NCBI GenBank assembly: GCA_913778495.1
Contig: CAJYVD010000026.1
Coordinates: 50,045 to 114,044 of the forward strand
Reading direction: 5' to 3'
DNA from: an uncultured Pantoea sp.
Lineage (GTDB): Bacteria > Pseudomonadota > Gammaproteobacteria > Enterobacterales > Enterobacteriaceae
Length of the DNA stretch: 64,000 bases
The first letter of the stretch is position 1; each line of letters begins with the position of its first letter. This document shows, in pieces, positions 1 through 8,455 of this stretch. The position numbers and the translations under genes are program-made. The notes below the pieces were generated by a model. That model saw nothing but the letters and a program-made list of their open reading frames with translations, was not told where the DNA came from and searched no databases.

Positions 1-503
1 CCCTGTAAAAATGCGTGGCAGATTGTGGGCCCGACGAATTTAAAACCACGCTGCTTAAGCGCCTTTGAGAGCGCAATAGCGGGCGCAGAGGTGGTAGGCG
101 CCTGCGCATAGTCGGCATAACGGTGCAAAATAGGCTGGTTATCCACAAACGACCAGATAAAGCGCGAAAAGTCTTGTCCGGTGGCTTCTAACGCCAGCAT
201 CGCCTGGGCATTAGTGATGATCGCGGCGAGCTTGCCCCGATGGCGAATAAGTCCGGCGTCCTGCAGCAAACGAGCGAGATCCGCCTCATCCATTAATGCG
301 ACCGGCTGCGGGTCAAAACGGTGAAACGCGCGCCGATAGTGCTCCCGCTTTTTAAGCACGGTGATCCACGATAAGCCTGCCTGCTGCCCCTCAAGACACA
401 ACATTTCAAATAAGACGCGCTTATCGGTTTGCGGAATGCCCCACTCGTTGTCGTGATAGGCAATATAAAGTGGATCCTGGGTGACCCAACCACATCTCTG
501 CAT
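1..503 (-). CDS. tag: DNA-3-methyladenine glycosylase I (3' end cut by window)
   Basis: Base-excision repair glycosylase that removes 3-methyladenine from alkylated DNA in the cytoplasm. About 167 codons are visible, reading from the ATG at 503 to the left window edge; the family is usually about 187 residues, so roughly the last 20 are missing. The zinc-snap residues Cys4 and His17 are present, as is Glu38, and the N-terminus MQRCGWVTQDPLYIAYHDNE is typical of Tag. The second zinc pair of the family lies in the missing C-terminus. It is divergent from the YhjY-like gene that follows; tag and yhjY are also neighbours in E. coli. The start is chosen because homology begins at this Met. Confidence 0.95.
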   Translation of the reverse strand, partial: MQRCGWVTQDPLYIAYHDNEWGIPQTDKRVLFEMLCLEGQQAGLSWITVLKKREHYRRAFHRFDPQPVALMDEADLARLLQDAGLIRHRGKLAAIITNAQAMLALEATGQDFSRFIWSFVDNQPILHRYADYAQAPTTSAPAIALSKALKQRGFKFVGPTICHAFLQ

Positions 504-644
504 TGGTGCGCTCCTGATATCAGAGGAAAACCGTATCGATCCCTTGACGTATTGTGGAATAGATTAATAGTTAAGCAACGTGTGCCGATATCTCTCATTA
601 TACGTTTTTACGCGTCACTCCTTTCAGTGCGTCAGGAGCGTCTC

Positions 645-1337
645 ATGGTGCAGAAAAGTCAGCGTTCAGGCCAGCCTATTTTCGCGTGGCTGGTGGGGGG
701 CGGGTGGCTGCTTTTCGCGGTCGGGCAGGCTTTTGCGCAAGATTATCCGGCCTCGCTCACCGCGCTGGATTACAACGCGCTGCTGGCTGAAAAGCTGTCG
801 GTTAGCCATCCGGTATGGCGTGAAAACAGCGACGGCAGCCTGATGGACGCGGTGCTCAGCGCGGCGAGCGATCGCACGATGGTCTATAGCGAAACCGCCA
901 GCGTAGGCAGTGCGCCGCTGGTTAACCGCTATTCGGCGGGTTGGCCGATCCCCGTCAGCACCACGGTGCGTACCGGGCCGGTGGCGCAGTTCGCGGTGGA
1001 TGACTCCACGCTGAGCTGCCCGAAATGCGAATGGGTGGACAGCAATAACGCCGGACATATCGCCTCGCTCGGGTGGCGCATCGATGCCACTCAGGGCTGG
1101 ATCACGCCGTGGGCGCAGGTGAGCTATAGCCATCAGCTGACGGAAGAAAACCCCACGCTGCTGCGCGATCGTCCCGCGAGCAGCGACGACCGCGATACGC
1201 GTTGGGTTGACGTCAGCGTGGGGGCTACGCTGCCGTTTGGGCCGCATCTCGCCGCCTTTGCTTCCTTTTCGCAATCGGGTGCGGTGACCGACGGCGAGCC
1301 GTTTATCTACAGCCTGGGCGTCAGCGCCAGTTTCTGA
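645..1337 (+). CDS. yhjY: YhjY-like autotransporter beta-domain outer-membrane protein
   Basis: Predicted outer-membrane beta-barrel of unknown function, 230 residues. The ATG at 645 is chosen because a GGAG-type ribosome site (caggag) lies just upstream and an N-terminal signal segment follows (residues 12-31, ending AFA-Q). The open frame extends further upstream but that part has no signal peptide. The C-terminus ends in Phe (GVSASF), the usual final residue recognised by the BAM machinery, and the last third alternates polar and hydrophobic residues like barrel strands. Two Cys near residues 125-128 (CPKC) could form a loop disulfide. Its position next to tag matches yhjY of E. coli. The gene identity is likely; the physiological role is unknown. 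Confidence 0.75.
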   Translation: MVQKSQRSGQPIFAWLVGGGWLLFAVGQAFAQDYPASLTALDYNALLAEKLSVSHPVWRENSDGSLMDAVLSAASDRTMVYSETASVGSAPLVNRYSAGWPIPVSTTVRTGPVAQFAVDDSTLSCPKCEWVDSNNAGHIASLGWRIDATQGWITPWAQVSYSHQLTEENPTLLRDRPASSDDRDTRWVDVSVGATLPFGPHLAAFASFSQSGAVTDGEPFIYSLGVSASF

Positions 1338-1408
1338 CGCGGCATGAAATGAGAAGTGAGGAGCAGCAAGGAACTTATACTAAGCGCGCTAATTATTATT
1401 AAGGTTAC

Positions 1409-2095
1409 ATGATGCGCGAAAATCTTCTTATTATCGGTCGCGAAGCCGCGGCTTTTCTCACCAGTGGTCTCATCCTGCTTTTCTGTATGGCGATGGTCTA
1501 TATCGACGTCAACTGGATGAATAATGCATTACACGAAAATTCGTTCACCGAGATCGCCCAAGAGCTGATGCTGGCGCTGATCGCGACGCTGTTCTTCATC
1601 GCCGCCTGGCAGCGCCCCGCGCAACGCAGCGCGCTCACGCTGGTGGGCGGCTTTTTTAGCTGCATGCTTATCCGCGAAATGGACTTCCTGTTCGATATGA
1701 TTGAGCACGGTGCCTGGCTGACCTTTGCGCTCGCCACGGCGGCGGCGTCGCTGGCTGTTGCGCTGCGCACACCGCGCCAGATTCTCTCTGGCCTGGCGGC
1801 GCTGCTTCAGCATCGTCAGTGGCAAACCATGGCGGCAGGCTTACTGGCGGTGCTGCTGTTTTCTCGCCTGTTTGGCATGCATCAGCTTTGGCAGCACCTC
1901 ATGCTGGATGGCTATCACCGCGTGGTGAAAAACATGGCGGAAGAGGTTACCGAGCTGTTTGGCTACAGCCTGTGTTTGACCGCTTCTGTACGCTATCTCT
2001 GGCATACCCGACCTGCGCGGGTTGCCCAGCGCCGGGCTCAGGCGCGCTACGCGGCGCAGCCGTCGCCGCTCTCATCACACCGCTCGACCTTTTAG
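1409..2095 (+). CDS. Hypothetical inner-membrane protein
   Basis: Unrecognised 228-residue integral membrane protein. About five or six hydrophobic segments are visible (residues ~12-32, 48-66, 75-90, 100-118, 140-158 and 185-200), followed by a basic Arg-rich C-terminal tail of about 35 residues that would sit in the cytoplasm. Conserved-looking acidic/His residues (REMDFLFD, HGAW) occur between segments. Two Met codons lie in tandem at 1409 and 1412. It is preceded by an AT-rich stretch (taattattattaaggttac) with a weak AGG ribosome site. It lies in tandem with the YhjY-like gene upstream (71 bp gap) and dnaT downstream. No function is claimed. Confidence 0.7.
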   Translation: MMRENLLIIGREAAAFLTSGLILLFCMAMVYIDVNWMNNALHENSFTEIAQELMLALIATLFFIAAWQRPAQRSALTLVGGFFSCMLIREMDFLFDMIEHGAWLTFALATAAASLAVALRTPRQILSGLAALLQHRQWQTMAAGLLAVLLFSRLFGMHQLWQHLMLDGYHRVVKNMAEEVTELFGYSLCLTASVRYLWHTRPARVAQRRAQARYAAQPSPLSSHRSTF

Positions 2096-2132
2096 GCGAT
2101 CCCCGCCGTTAAAACAGGTACACTTGTTCACC

Positions 2133-2153
2133 TGCGCCGGGCAAACCGGCGCA
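2133..2153. other. Short GC-rich hairpin upstream of dnaT
   Basis: An 8-bp perfect stem, TGCGCCGG / CCGGCGCA, with a 5-base loop lies in the 85-bp gap before dnaT. No T-run follows on either strand, so it does not look like an intrinsic terminator. It may be a leader structure or a pause site for the dnaTC transcript. The role is unknown. Confidence 0.4.
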
Positions 2154-2180
2154 CCGGATTGAACAACGTCAGGTTTCTTC

Positions 2181-2717
2181 ATGTCAGTTAAAATCTTATC
2201 TTCAACGCTGGTGGGGCTGGATGGCTTTTGCCAGGCGCCGCTTGCCGCACTGCAGCAGGCAGAAAACGGTACGCTCGCGGTGCTGCAGCACAATGCGCCC
2301 GCCTTTTATGCGCTGACGCCGCAGCGTCTGGCGCAGCTGCTGGCGCTGGAAGCCGCGGCCCAGCAGCCAAACGACGTGACGCTGGATGAGAGTCTGTTTC
2401 AGGCCGATCGTCCGCCGGTGGCGGTGCCCGCCGGCAAGTTCGCCATGTATCCCGACTGGCAGCCGGATGCCGACTTTCAGCGTCAGGCGGCCATTTGGGG
2501 CGTGGCGTTAAGTGAACCGGTGACGGCCGCCGAACTGGCCGCCTTTGTGGCCTACTGGCAGGCAGAAGGTCGCCTGTTTCACCATGTGCAGTGGCAGCAG
2601 AAGCTGGCGCGCAGCGTGCAGATGAACCGCGCGGCTAACGGCGGTCAGCCCAAGCGCGACAGTACCCAGGTCAGCAATACTGATTACGATATTCCCGATG
2701 GATTCCGAGGTGAGTAA
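2181..2717 (+). CDS. dnaT: Primosomal protein DnaT (primosomal protein I)
   Basis: Component of the PriA-PriB-DnaT primosome that reloads the replicative helicase at stalled forks; it contacts PriB and ssDNA and helps DnaB-DnaC loading. The 178-residue product is the usual DnaT length. The diagnostic central block [19 protein letters not shown] (from about residue 88) and the C-terminal segment [20 protein letters not shown] are strongly DnaT-like. The N-terminal oligomerisation region is more divergent. Its stop overlaps the dnaC start by one base (TAATG), so the two are translationally coupled as in E. coli. Confidence 0.95.
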   Translation: MSVKILSSTLVGLDGFCQAPLAALQQAENGTLAVLQHNAPAFYALTPQRLAQLLALEAAAQQPNDVTLDESLFQADRPPVAVPAGKFAMYPDWQPDADFQRQAAIWGVALSEPVTAAELAAFVAYWQAEGRLFHHVQWQQKLARSVQMNRAANGGQPKRDSTQVSNTDYDIPDGFRGE

Positions 2718-3457
2718 TGAAAACGCCGAACGATCTTTTCAGCCGCTTGAAAAAAATGATGCCGTCCGATGTGCAGCCAAAGTTTAAAAACGGTGCGGAA
2801 CTGCTGGCCTGGAATCAGGAGCAGGGCCGACTGCGCTCGGAAGCGATTGTGCGTGAAAATCGCGCCATGAAGATGCAGCGCATCATGGGGCGCTCCGGTA
2901 TCCGCGAGCTGCACATGAACTGCTCGTTCGACAACTACCGCGTGGAGAATGACGGGCAGCGCAAAGCGCTGGCGCTGGCGCGGGAATATGCCGCCGAATT
3001 TGAAAACAGCATCGCCAGTTTTGTGTTTTCAGGCCGCCCCGGCACCGGTAAAAACCATTTGGCGGCGGCCATTGGCAACGACCTGATTCTGCGCGGCAAA
3101 AGCGTGCTGATTGTGACGGTTGCCGACCTGATGTCGAGCATGAAAGGCACCTTCAGCGGCGGCAGCGATCTCACCGAGGAGCGCCTGCTGCAGGATCTGA
3201 GCCTGGTGGATCTGCTGGTCATCGATGAGATCGGCATGCAGAGCGAGTCGCGCTATGAAAAAGTGATCATCAACCAAATCGTTGACCGCCGCTCGTCATC
3301 CAAACGGCCCACCGGCATGTTGTCTAACCTCGATCCGGCGGGCATGAATGCGCTGCTGGGCGAACGCGTGATGGACCGCATGCGCCTGGGCAAGAGTTTG
3401 TGGGTGCGCTTTGACTGGGAAAGTTACCGCAGCCGCGTGCGCGGCGACGAATATTAG
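2717..3457 (+). CDS. dnaC: DNA replication protein DnaC (helicase loader)
   Basis: AAA+ ATPase that escorts and loads DnaB helicase onto oriC or onto restarted forks. It has 246 residues, against about 245 in E. coli. The Walker A motif GRPGTGKN is at residues 106-113, Walker B LLVIDE at about 166-171, and the arginine-rich sensor region RVMDRMRLGKSLWVRFDWES is near the C-terminus. It starts within the dnaT stop codon. In E. coli dnaTC lies far away (99 min), so its location beside tag/yhjY is a different gene order. No further operon partner follows; the next gene has its own 90-bp leader. Confidence 0.96.
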   Translation: MKTPNDLFSRLKKMMPSDVQPKFKNGAELLAWNQEQGRLRSEAIVRENRAMKMQRIMGRSGIRELHMNCSFDNYRVENDGQRKALALAREYAAEFENSIASFVFSGRPGTGKNHLAAAIGNDLILRGKSVLIVTVADLMSSMKGTFSGGSDLTEERLLQDLSLVDLLVIDEIGMQSESRYEKVIINQIVDRRSSSKRPTGMLSNLDPAGMNALLGERVMDRMRLGKSLWVRFDWESYRSRVRGDEY

Positions 3458-3548
3458 CTGCGCATGTAAAAGGGTGACTTAGACAACGCCTGCTGATTCG
3501 CGCTGACTGCTACACTGCAAGCGTCAATTATTTGCAGATGAGCGCGCG

Positions 3549-4682
3549 ATGAAAACATCCGGCAAAGGTCCTGCATTACTCCGACTCAATAACCTCAAGC
3601 GGGTGATGGCACAGCTGCGCACCGCCCGCATCACCACACGCCAGGATTTGGCGCAGGCGCTCGACCTGAACAAAAACACCGTTTCGCTCATTGTGGATGA
3701 TTTACTGGCGCAGGGCCTGATCCAGGCGCTGGGCCCCGTGAGCGTGGCAGCGGCGGGGCGCCCTAAAATCGAGATCGCGCTGCGCCCGGAAACGCTGAAA
3801 ACTGTCGGGATCATGGTGGAACGCAACGCCGTACACTGGCGGGTTGCCGACTACTTTTCGCAGGTGATCGCGGAACAAACCTGGCAAACCGATACGCGCG
3901 ACCCGCAGGTGCTGATGCACGAGCTGGTTGAGGTGTGCCAGACGCTGCACGCGGCCCATCCAGAACTGCTGGGGATTGGGCTGGGGTTTCCCGGGATCAT
4001 CGACCCGCAGCGCGGTCGGGTGCACTTTTCCGCCCAGCTCGGCTGGCAGGAAGTGGATGTCCTTACGCCGCTGCTTAATGCCGTGCCGCTGCCGCTCTAC
4101 GTGATGAATAATGTCAAAGCGGCGGCGCTGCTGGCGGTGCAGCAGCTTGGCCTGCGGCAATCCCACAGCCACTTTTATTTGCGCATTGGGGAAGGGTTGG
4201 GCGGGGCGCTGGTGGAGCAAGGCTCGGTGTTGACCGGCAGCAGCTGGACCGCAGGCGAGATTGGTCACATGCAGTCGCAGCACAACGGATTGCGCTGCGA
4301 CTGCGGCCGCCACGGCTGCCTGGAAACGCTACTCAGCCTTCCCGCTATTCGCCAGCAGCTTGGCAAGCGCAAAGCGGGACTGACGCTGCGCAATCTTGAG
4401 GCCGCGCCCGCCATCGTGCAGGACGTGATGCACACGGCGGGCAGTCACTTAGGGCAGGCGTTGAGTCAGGTGATGCTGCTCATGAATCCGGCCAGCATCA
4501 TTGTCGATGGTCCGTGGAATGCGTATCCGGCGTTTACCCAAGCGGTGCGCGATGCCGCGCAGGCCAGCACCTTAGCTTATACGTTTGACCATACCGCGCT
4601 GCACTTTTTGCCAGAGCGTATCGATCCGGCCAATGGCCTGGCGCTGGCGGTGATTACGCAGTATGAAAAAACCGAAGCCTGA
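3549..4682 (+). CDS. ROK-family transcriptional regulator (NagC/Mlc/XylR-type)
   Basis: Likely sugar-responsive repressor of 377 residues. An N-terminal winged helix-turn-helix (about residues 15-62, TTRQDLAQALDLNKNTVSLIVD) precedes a ROK sugar-kinase-like fold. The zinc-site cluster is intact: GEIGHM around residue 237-241 and CDCGRHGCLE at 250-259. The position that carries the catalytic Asp in ROK kinases (ND.NA) reads NNVKA (residues 187-191), consistent with a regulator that binds but does not phosphorylate sugar. It is followed 76 bp later by a LacI-type regulator in the same direction; no transporter or catabolic gene adjoins, so its target is unknown. Confidence 0.85.
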   Translation: MKTSGKGPALLRLNNLKRVMAQLRTARITTRQDLAQALDLNKNTVSLIVDDLLAQGLIQALGPVSVAAAGRPKIEIALRPETLKTVGIMVERNAVHWRVADYFSQVIAEQTWQTDTRDPQVLMHELVEVCQTLHAAHPELLGIGLGFPGIIDPQRGRVHFSAQLGWQEVDVLTPLLNAVPLPLYVMNNVKAAALLAVQQLGLRQSHSHFYLRIGEGLGGALVEQGSVLTGSSWTAGEIGHMQSQHNGLRCDCGRHGCLETLLSLPAIRQQLGKRKAGLTLRNLEAAPAIVQDVMHTAGSHLGQALSQVMLLMNPASIIVDGPWNAYPAFTQAVRDAAQASTLAYTFDHTALHFLPERIDPANGLALAVITQYEKTEA

Positions 4683-4758
4683 CAAGGGAGCCGTTTCATT
4701 TTTCAGGCTGCGGCGGGCATAATACGTTGATTGACAGACCCTCTTTGCGGATATCGCC

Positions 4759-5748
4759 GTGAAAACGCAGCGCATTACTCTCGACGACATTGCCACCCTG
4801 GCGGGCGTGACCAAAATGACGGTTAGCCGCTATTTGCGCACCCCGGAAAAGGTCAAACGTGAAACCGCCGAGCGCATCGCCAGCGTTATCGCTGAAATTG
4901 GCTACGTGGCCGATCCCAGCACCGCCAGCTCTCCCCAGCCGCAGCCGCGCATCGGCGTGCTGATCCCCTCGTTTAATAACCAAATTTTCGCTGACCTGCT
5001 GGCGGGCATCGAATCGGTAACCAGCGCGCACGGCTACCAGACGCTGGTGGTGAATTACGACTACAACGCGCAGCGCGAGGAGGAGCAGATTGCCACCGTG
5101 CTAGCGTTCAACGTCAAGGCGCTGATTCTCACCGAGTCAGCGCATACGCTGCGGGCGGAAAAGTACCTGAACGCCGCAGCGATCCCGGTGGCAGAGGTGA
5201 TGGGCTTAACGGAGAACCGCGGGCGTATCAACGTGGGTTTTGACAACTACCGCGCGGGATTTGATATGACGCAGCTGCTGTTGGCCAGCGGCAAGCAGCG
5301 GGTGATCTATTTTGGCTCCATGTCCGATCGGCGCGATGAGCAACGCTACGCGGGCTATTGTGACGCCGTGCAAGCCGCGGGCTTGCCCGCAGGCCGCATC
5401 GTGCCGAATAAAGTCTCCTCGGTGTCGATCGGCACCGGCATGATGACGCTGGCACGCCAGCTTTATCCGGACATGGATGCGATTCTCTGCACCAATGACG
5501 ATTTGGCGGTGGGCGTGCTACAGGAGTGTCAGGCGGCGGGCATCGCGGTGCCGCAGTCTATGGCGATCGCCGGTTTTCACGGATTGGACATCGGTCAGGC
5601 CACGACGCCGCGCCTGGCCAGCGTGATTACGCCGCGTTTTGAAATGGGCAAAATCGCCACGGAAATCGTGCTGAAAAAGCTGCATCAGCAGCCCACCATC
5701 GAGCAGGTCAATCTGCACTATCAGCTCTCAATGGGTGCCACCATCTAA
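4759..5748 (+). CDS. LacI-family transcriptional regulator (GntR/IdnR-like)
   Basis: A 329-residue LacI-type repressor. The helix-turn-helix with hinge (residues 6-30, LDDIATLAGVTKMTVSRYLR) most resembles gluconate/idonate regulators GntR and IdnR. A periplasmic-binding-protein-like effector domain follows (RIGVLIPSFNNQIF, then FHGLDIGQATTPRLASV). The start is GTG at 4759, with the HTH beginning right after. No gluconate transporter or kinase is nearby, so it probably acts in trans. It ends just before a hairpin shared with the convergent acyltransferase gene. Subfamily assignment is by motif resemblance only. Confidence 0.85.
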   Translation: MKTQRITLDDIATLAGVTKMTVSRYLRTPEKVKRETAERIASVIAEIGYVADPSTASSPQPQPRIGVLIPSFNNQIFADLLAGIESVTSAHGYQTLVVNYDYNAQREEEQIATVLAFNVKALILTESAHTLRAEKYLNAAAIPVAEVMGLTENRGRINVGFDNYRAGFDMTQLLLASGKQRVIYFGSMSDRRDEQRYAGYCDAVQAAGLPAGRIVPNKVSSVSIGTGMMTLARQLYPDMDAILCTNDDLAVGVLQECQAAGIAVPQSMAIAGFHGLDIGQATTPRLASVITPRFEMGKIATEIVLKKLHQQPTIEQVNLHYQLSMGATI

Positions 5749-5749
5749 A

Positions 5750-5776
5750 ACGCAAAAACCCCCGTTTCCGGGGGTT
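5750..5776 (-). terminator. Intrinsic terminator (acyltransferase, possibly bidirectional)
   Basis: Stem AACCCCC (5757-5763) / GGGGGTT (5770-5776) with loop GTTTCC. On the minus strand the stem runs into TTTTTGCGTTTT, a good U-tract for the acyltransferase transcript. On the plus strand no T-run follows, so it is weaker for the LacI gene. Confidence 0.8.
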
Positions 5777-5789
5777 CTCAGTGCGTGCG

Positions 5790-6827
5790 TTAGTCGCGTG
5801 CGGCCGTCGGCGGCGCAATCGACGGCGGCGCATGGTGGGTGCGCTTCAGGAAGCGACTCTCCAGCAGGTTCCACGAGGTGTAAGCCAGCGCCAGCGTGAT
5901 CGCAATCGTCAGCCCCAGGCCCAGGAACGCATTGGCGTCGAACACGCCAAAATGTTGCAGCACCTGGATAATCGGCCAGTGATACAGGTACATACCATAA
6001 GAGAGGTCGCCGTACTGGCTGATTTTAATCTCTTTGCACAGGTTGGTGCAGAACAGAATCACCACTGACGAGAAGGCAACCGGCTCAATCACAAAGGCGT
6101 AATCGGTGTTTTTAAACAGCAGGAACACCACCAGCGACACAATGGTGATCTCTTTCAGGCGGTCAAATGCGGGCTGGTGCACGGCCAGCAGGCTGCCGAA
6201 GAAGAAGTAGGATGACAGCGACACAAACTGCTTCGCCAGCGTATCGGCTTTCGCACCGGTGTAGACCATGGTGAAGTAGAAGAACCAGGCGCAGGCGATA
6301 ACGTAGATCGCGCCCCACACTTTTAGCGGGCTCTTCTTCAGCATCGGCACCACAAACGGCAGCAGCACATAGAGCGTCAGTTCGGCTTTGATGGTCCACA
6401 GCGAGCCGTCCAGCGGCTGGTTCGGGTTATCGGTAAACACGCCTGGCAGTGATGCCTGAATGAAGTTCAGGAACGAGAAGTTGGCGATCAGGTACTTGAT
6501 GGTCTCTTTATGTTTCAGGAAATCCATCAGCGGCAGGGTAGTCAAACACATGCCGATAACAAAACAAAGAATAATGACGAATATATAGGCGGGCAAAATA
6601 CGCTGCGCACGCTTAATAAAATAAGATTTAAGCGATTTACTTCTTAAGTAACTTTTTGCAATAAGAAATCCGCTTATTGCGAAAAATCCTTTTACAGCGA
6701 AATCACTATTGAGAAAGTGTGCCAAAAAGCGAATATCAGCGTTTCTCGTCACTTCAGCGGCATGCACCAGCATGACGATAAAGGCGAGCGAGAATCGGAC
6801 GATATCAAAATTATTTTTTTCGTTCAT
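5790..6827 (-). CDS. Membrane acyltransferase, acyltransferase-3 family (OafA/YrhL-like)
   Basis: Inner-membrane protein of 345 residues predicted to transfer acyl (often acetyl) groups to a surface polysaccharide or glycolipid. It opens with the family signature: NFDIVRFSLAFIVMLVHAAE (residues 6-25) contains the R and the catalytic-type His. SDFAVKGFFAISGFLI follows at about 41-56 and SLWTIKAELTLYVLLP in the middle. About ten hydrophobic helices are visible, and the C-terminus is ESRFLKRTHHAPP with a Pro-rich tail. It is transcribed alone with its own terminator; upstream is an EpsG-like gene on the same strand. The 234-bp AT-rich leader differs from the GC-rich neighbours and suggests acquired DNA. 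Substrate unknown. Confidence 0.85.
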   Translation of the reverse strand: MNEKNNFDIVRFSLAFIVMLVHAAEVTRNADIRFLAHFLNSDFAVKGFFAISGFLIAKSYLRSKSLKSYFIKRAQRILPAYIFVIILCFVIGMCLTTLPLMDFLKHKETIKYLIANFSFLNFIQASLPGVFTDNPNQPLDGSLWTIKAELTLYVLLPFVVPMLKKSPLKVWGAIYVIACAWFFYFTMVYTGAKADTLAKQFVSLSSYFFFGSLLAVHQPAFDRLKEITIVSLVVFLLFKNTDYAFVIEPVAFSSVVILFCTNLCKEIKISQYGDLSYGMYLYHWPIIQVLQHFGVFDANAFLGLGLTIAITLALAYTSWNLLESRFLKRTHHAPPSIAPPTAARD

Positions 6828-7023
6828 GTTAGCATTCTTTCAATGAGTGACGAGTCACCAGGGAAAGCCGTAAAAGACTTTACGTCGGCGTTAGGAATAT
6901 TCTGAGCAACTGCGGAGGCAGATGTTCATCTATTAGATGTGCTCCGATATCAAAAATCAAGCAATGCGCTGGGCACTCAAGATATTCAGACTTTCCTCAG
7001 GGATCTATCAGTCTTATCTTAGA

Positions 7024-7056
7024 AATAAAAAAAGCGCTAACCGAGGTTAGCGCTTT
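7024..7056 (-). terminator. Intrinsic terminator of the EpsG-like gene
   Basis: Long stem AAAGCGCTAACC (7031-7042) / GGTTAGCGCTTT (7045-7056). Read on the minus strand it is followed by a run of T (TTTTTTTATTTC), directly after the stop of the EpsG-like gene. Confidence 0.9.
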
Positions 7057-7061
7057 GGCAT

Positions 7062-8195
7062 TTAGTTGAAGATTTTAAAGGTTTGCGAAACCTCGTAGCC
7101 GGTAATCGATTGTTTACTGGCGACGGTGTTGTAGTAAAGGTAATAAAGCACCATTAAAATGGTAACCGCAACGGCAGCCATTTTCTTCACCTTTTTGGTT
7201 TCCCAAATACACAGGGAAATCAGCACCGGCTCAACCTGTAATAAATAGTTCGCAAGACGGCCGCCCGAAGCGTAATCCTGTAGCGCCATCCTCAAGCCCG
7301 CACCAATGGCGAAAGTGATAACCAGAATATAATAAGTATTGAATTTAACCGGATCGAGATTTTTAATTTTATCGCTGAGCAGCATGAAGCTAAAAATAAA
7401 GACGAAGCCGATGTTCTTCAAGTTGGATAGCGTAACGATACCCTGCTCTTGCGCCGAATCCTGATTGGCGTAGCCCATGGCGCGGTCGCCCAGTCCGCCC
7501 AGGTGGCTGGAGACCAGCGCGATCAGCGCCGAACTGCCCATAAAGGCCAGCGGCAAGCTGACCAGCACGATAGCGATAGGGATGTATTTGTTCTTTCTGA
7601 CGATCATCGCCAGCGGAATCAAAATGGCGACAATGGCCGTGGCGTGGCTGATAAAGGAGAGAATAAACGTCGTGAACATGCCGGACTTACTGCGCCGCGA
7701 CATATGGTAAACAAAGCCCATCAGGAAGGCGGAGCACAAGCCAAAGCGGATCTGGTTCATGTCCTTGTTGATGAACAGGTGCGCGGAATAGACTGCCAGT
7801 GCCACGATCGGCAGCGGCGTCAGCTTGCGGAAATACCACGCGTTAACGCCCACGGCGATAACCGCAAACACAAAGATAAAGATATCCGGGTTGGCAGTGA
7901 AGATGCGCGTAAAGCCTGCGATGGCGAAAATACCGGGTTCGTAGCGGAACTCTTCTACGGTACGCCAGAATCCTTCGATAACAATTTTATCGACAAAGTG
8001 AACAAAGAAATCACGATACTGGAAATCATCAAGGCCGGTACCTAAGCCACGAATGCCGCCGAAAGTAAAAAGTACGACAACGGCAATAAAATAAACATAC
8101 GATCTAATTTGCGCTGTGTTCTCATTTTTACTTAACATGACTTCGACGATGGCCACGAAAGTCAGGCTAAGACTTATGATCCAGTAAATTCCCAT
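7062..8195 (-). CDS. EpsG/Wzy-like polysaccharide polymerase-type membrane protein
   Basis: Polytopic inner-membrane protein of 377 residues (from ATG at 8195; a GTG two codons upstream is also possible). About ten transmembrane helices are visible. The EpsG family features are RGLGTGLDDFQYRDFF (about residues 48-65), the FNKDMNQIRFGLCSAF-type segment reading INKDMNQIRFGLCS near the middle, and a following SFISHATAI. EpsG/Wzy proteins polymerise repeat units of exopolysaccharide or O-antigen at the periplasmic face. No flippase or glycosyltransferase is adjacent, so it is isolated from a normal polysaccharide locus. It shares the strand with the acyltransferase but a strong terminator separates them. 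Function is inferred from family only. Confidence 0.75.
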   Translation of the reverse strand: MGIYWIISLSLTFVAIVEVMLSKNENTAQIRSYVYFIAVVVLFTFGGIRGLGTGLDDFQYRDFFVHFVDKIVIEGFWRTVEEFRYEPGIFAIAGFTRIFTANPDIFIFVFAVIAVGVNAWYFRKLTPLPIVALAVYSAHLFINKDMNQIRFGLCSAFLMGFVYHMSRRSKSGMFTTFILSFISHATAIVAILIPLAMIVRKNKYIPIAIVLVSLPLAFMGSSALIALVSSHLGGLGDRAMGYANQDSAQEQGIVTLSNLKNIGFVFIFSFMLLSDKIKNLDPVKFNTYYILVITFAIGAGLRMALQDYASGGRLANYLLQVEPVLISLCIWETKKVKKMAAVAVTILMVLYYLYYNTVASKQSITGYEVSQTFKIFN

Positions 8196-8455
8196 GGTCA
8201 CATATTCTTATAGTTTAAAATTTACTTATAACATATGGTCTTGTTAACGTAAACATGAGAAAAGTCTAATTTTTTCTGGTCCGATATTATATTGCTGCCT
8301 GGAAAGATAATAGTTTGCTATCCTGGTTAAATAATACGTTTGCAGTTTTGTGACTGTTCATTATCTCTTGGGTAAGTATTGTGTTGTGGCGCTAATGTAT
8401 TTTACGCAATTTCACAGTTTGTCACTGTTTTTACTCAGGTTATGGAGCCCGTGAG

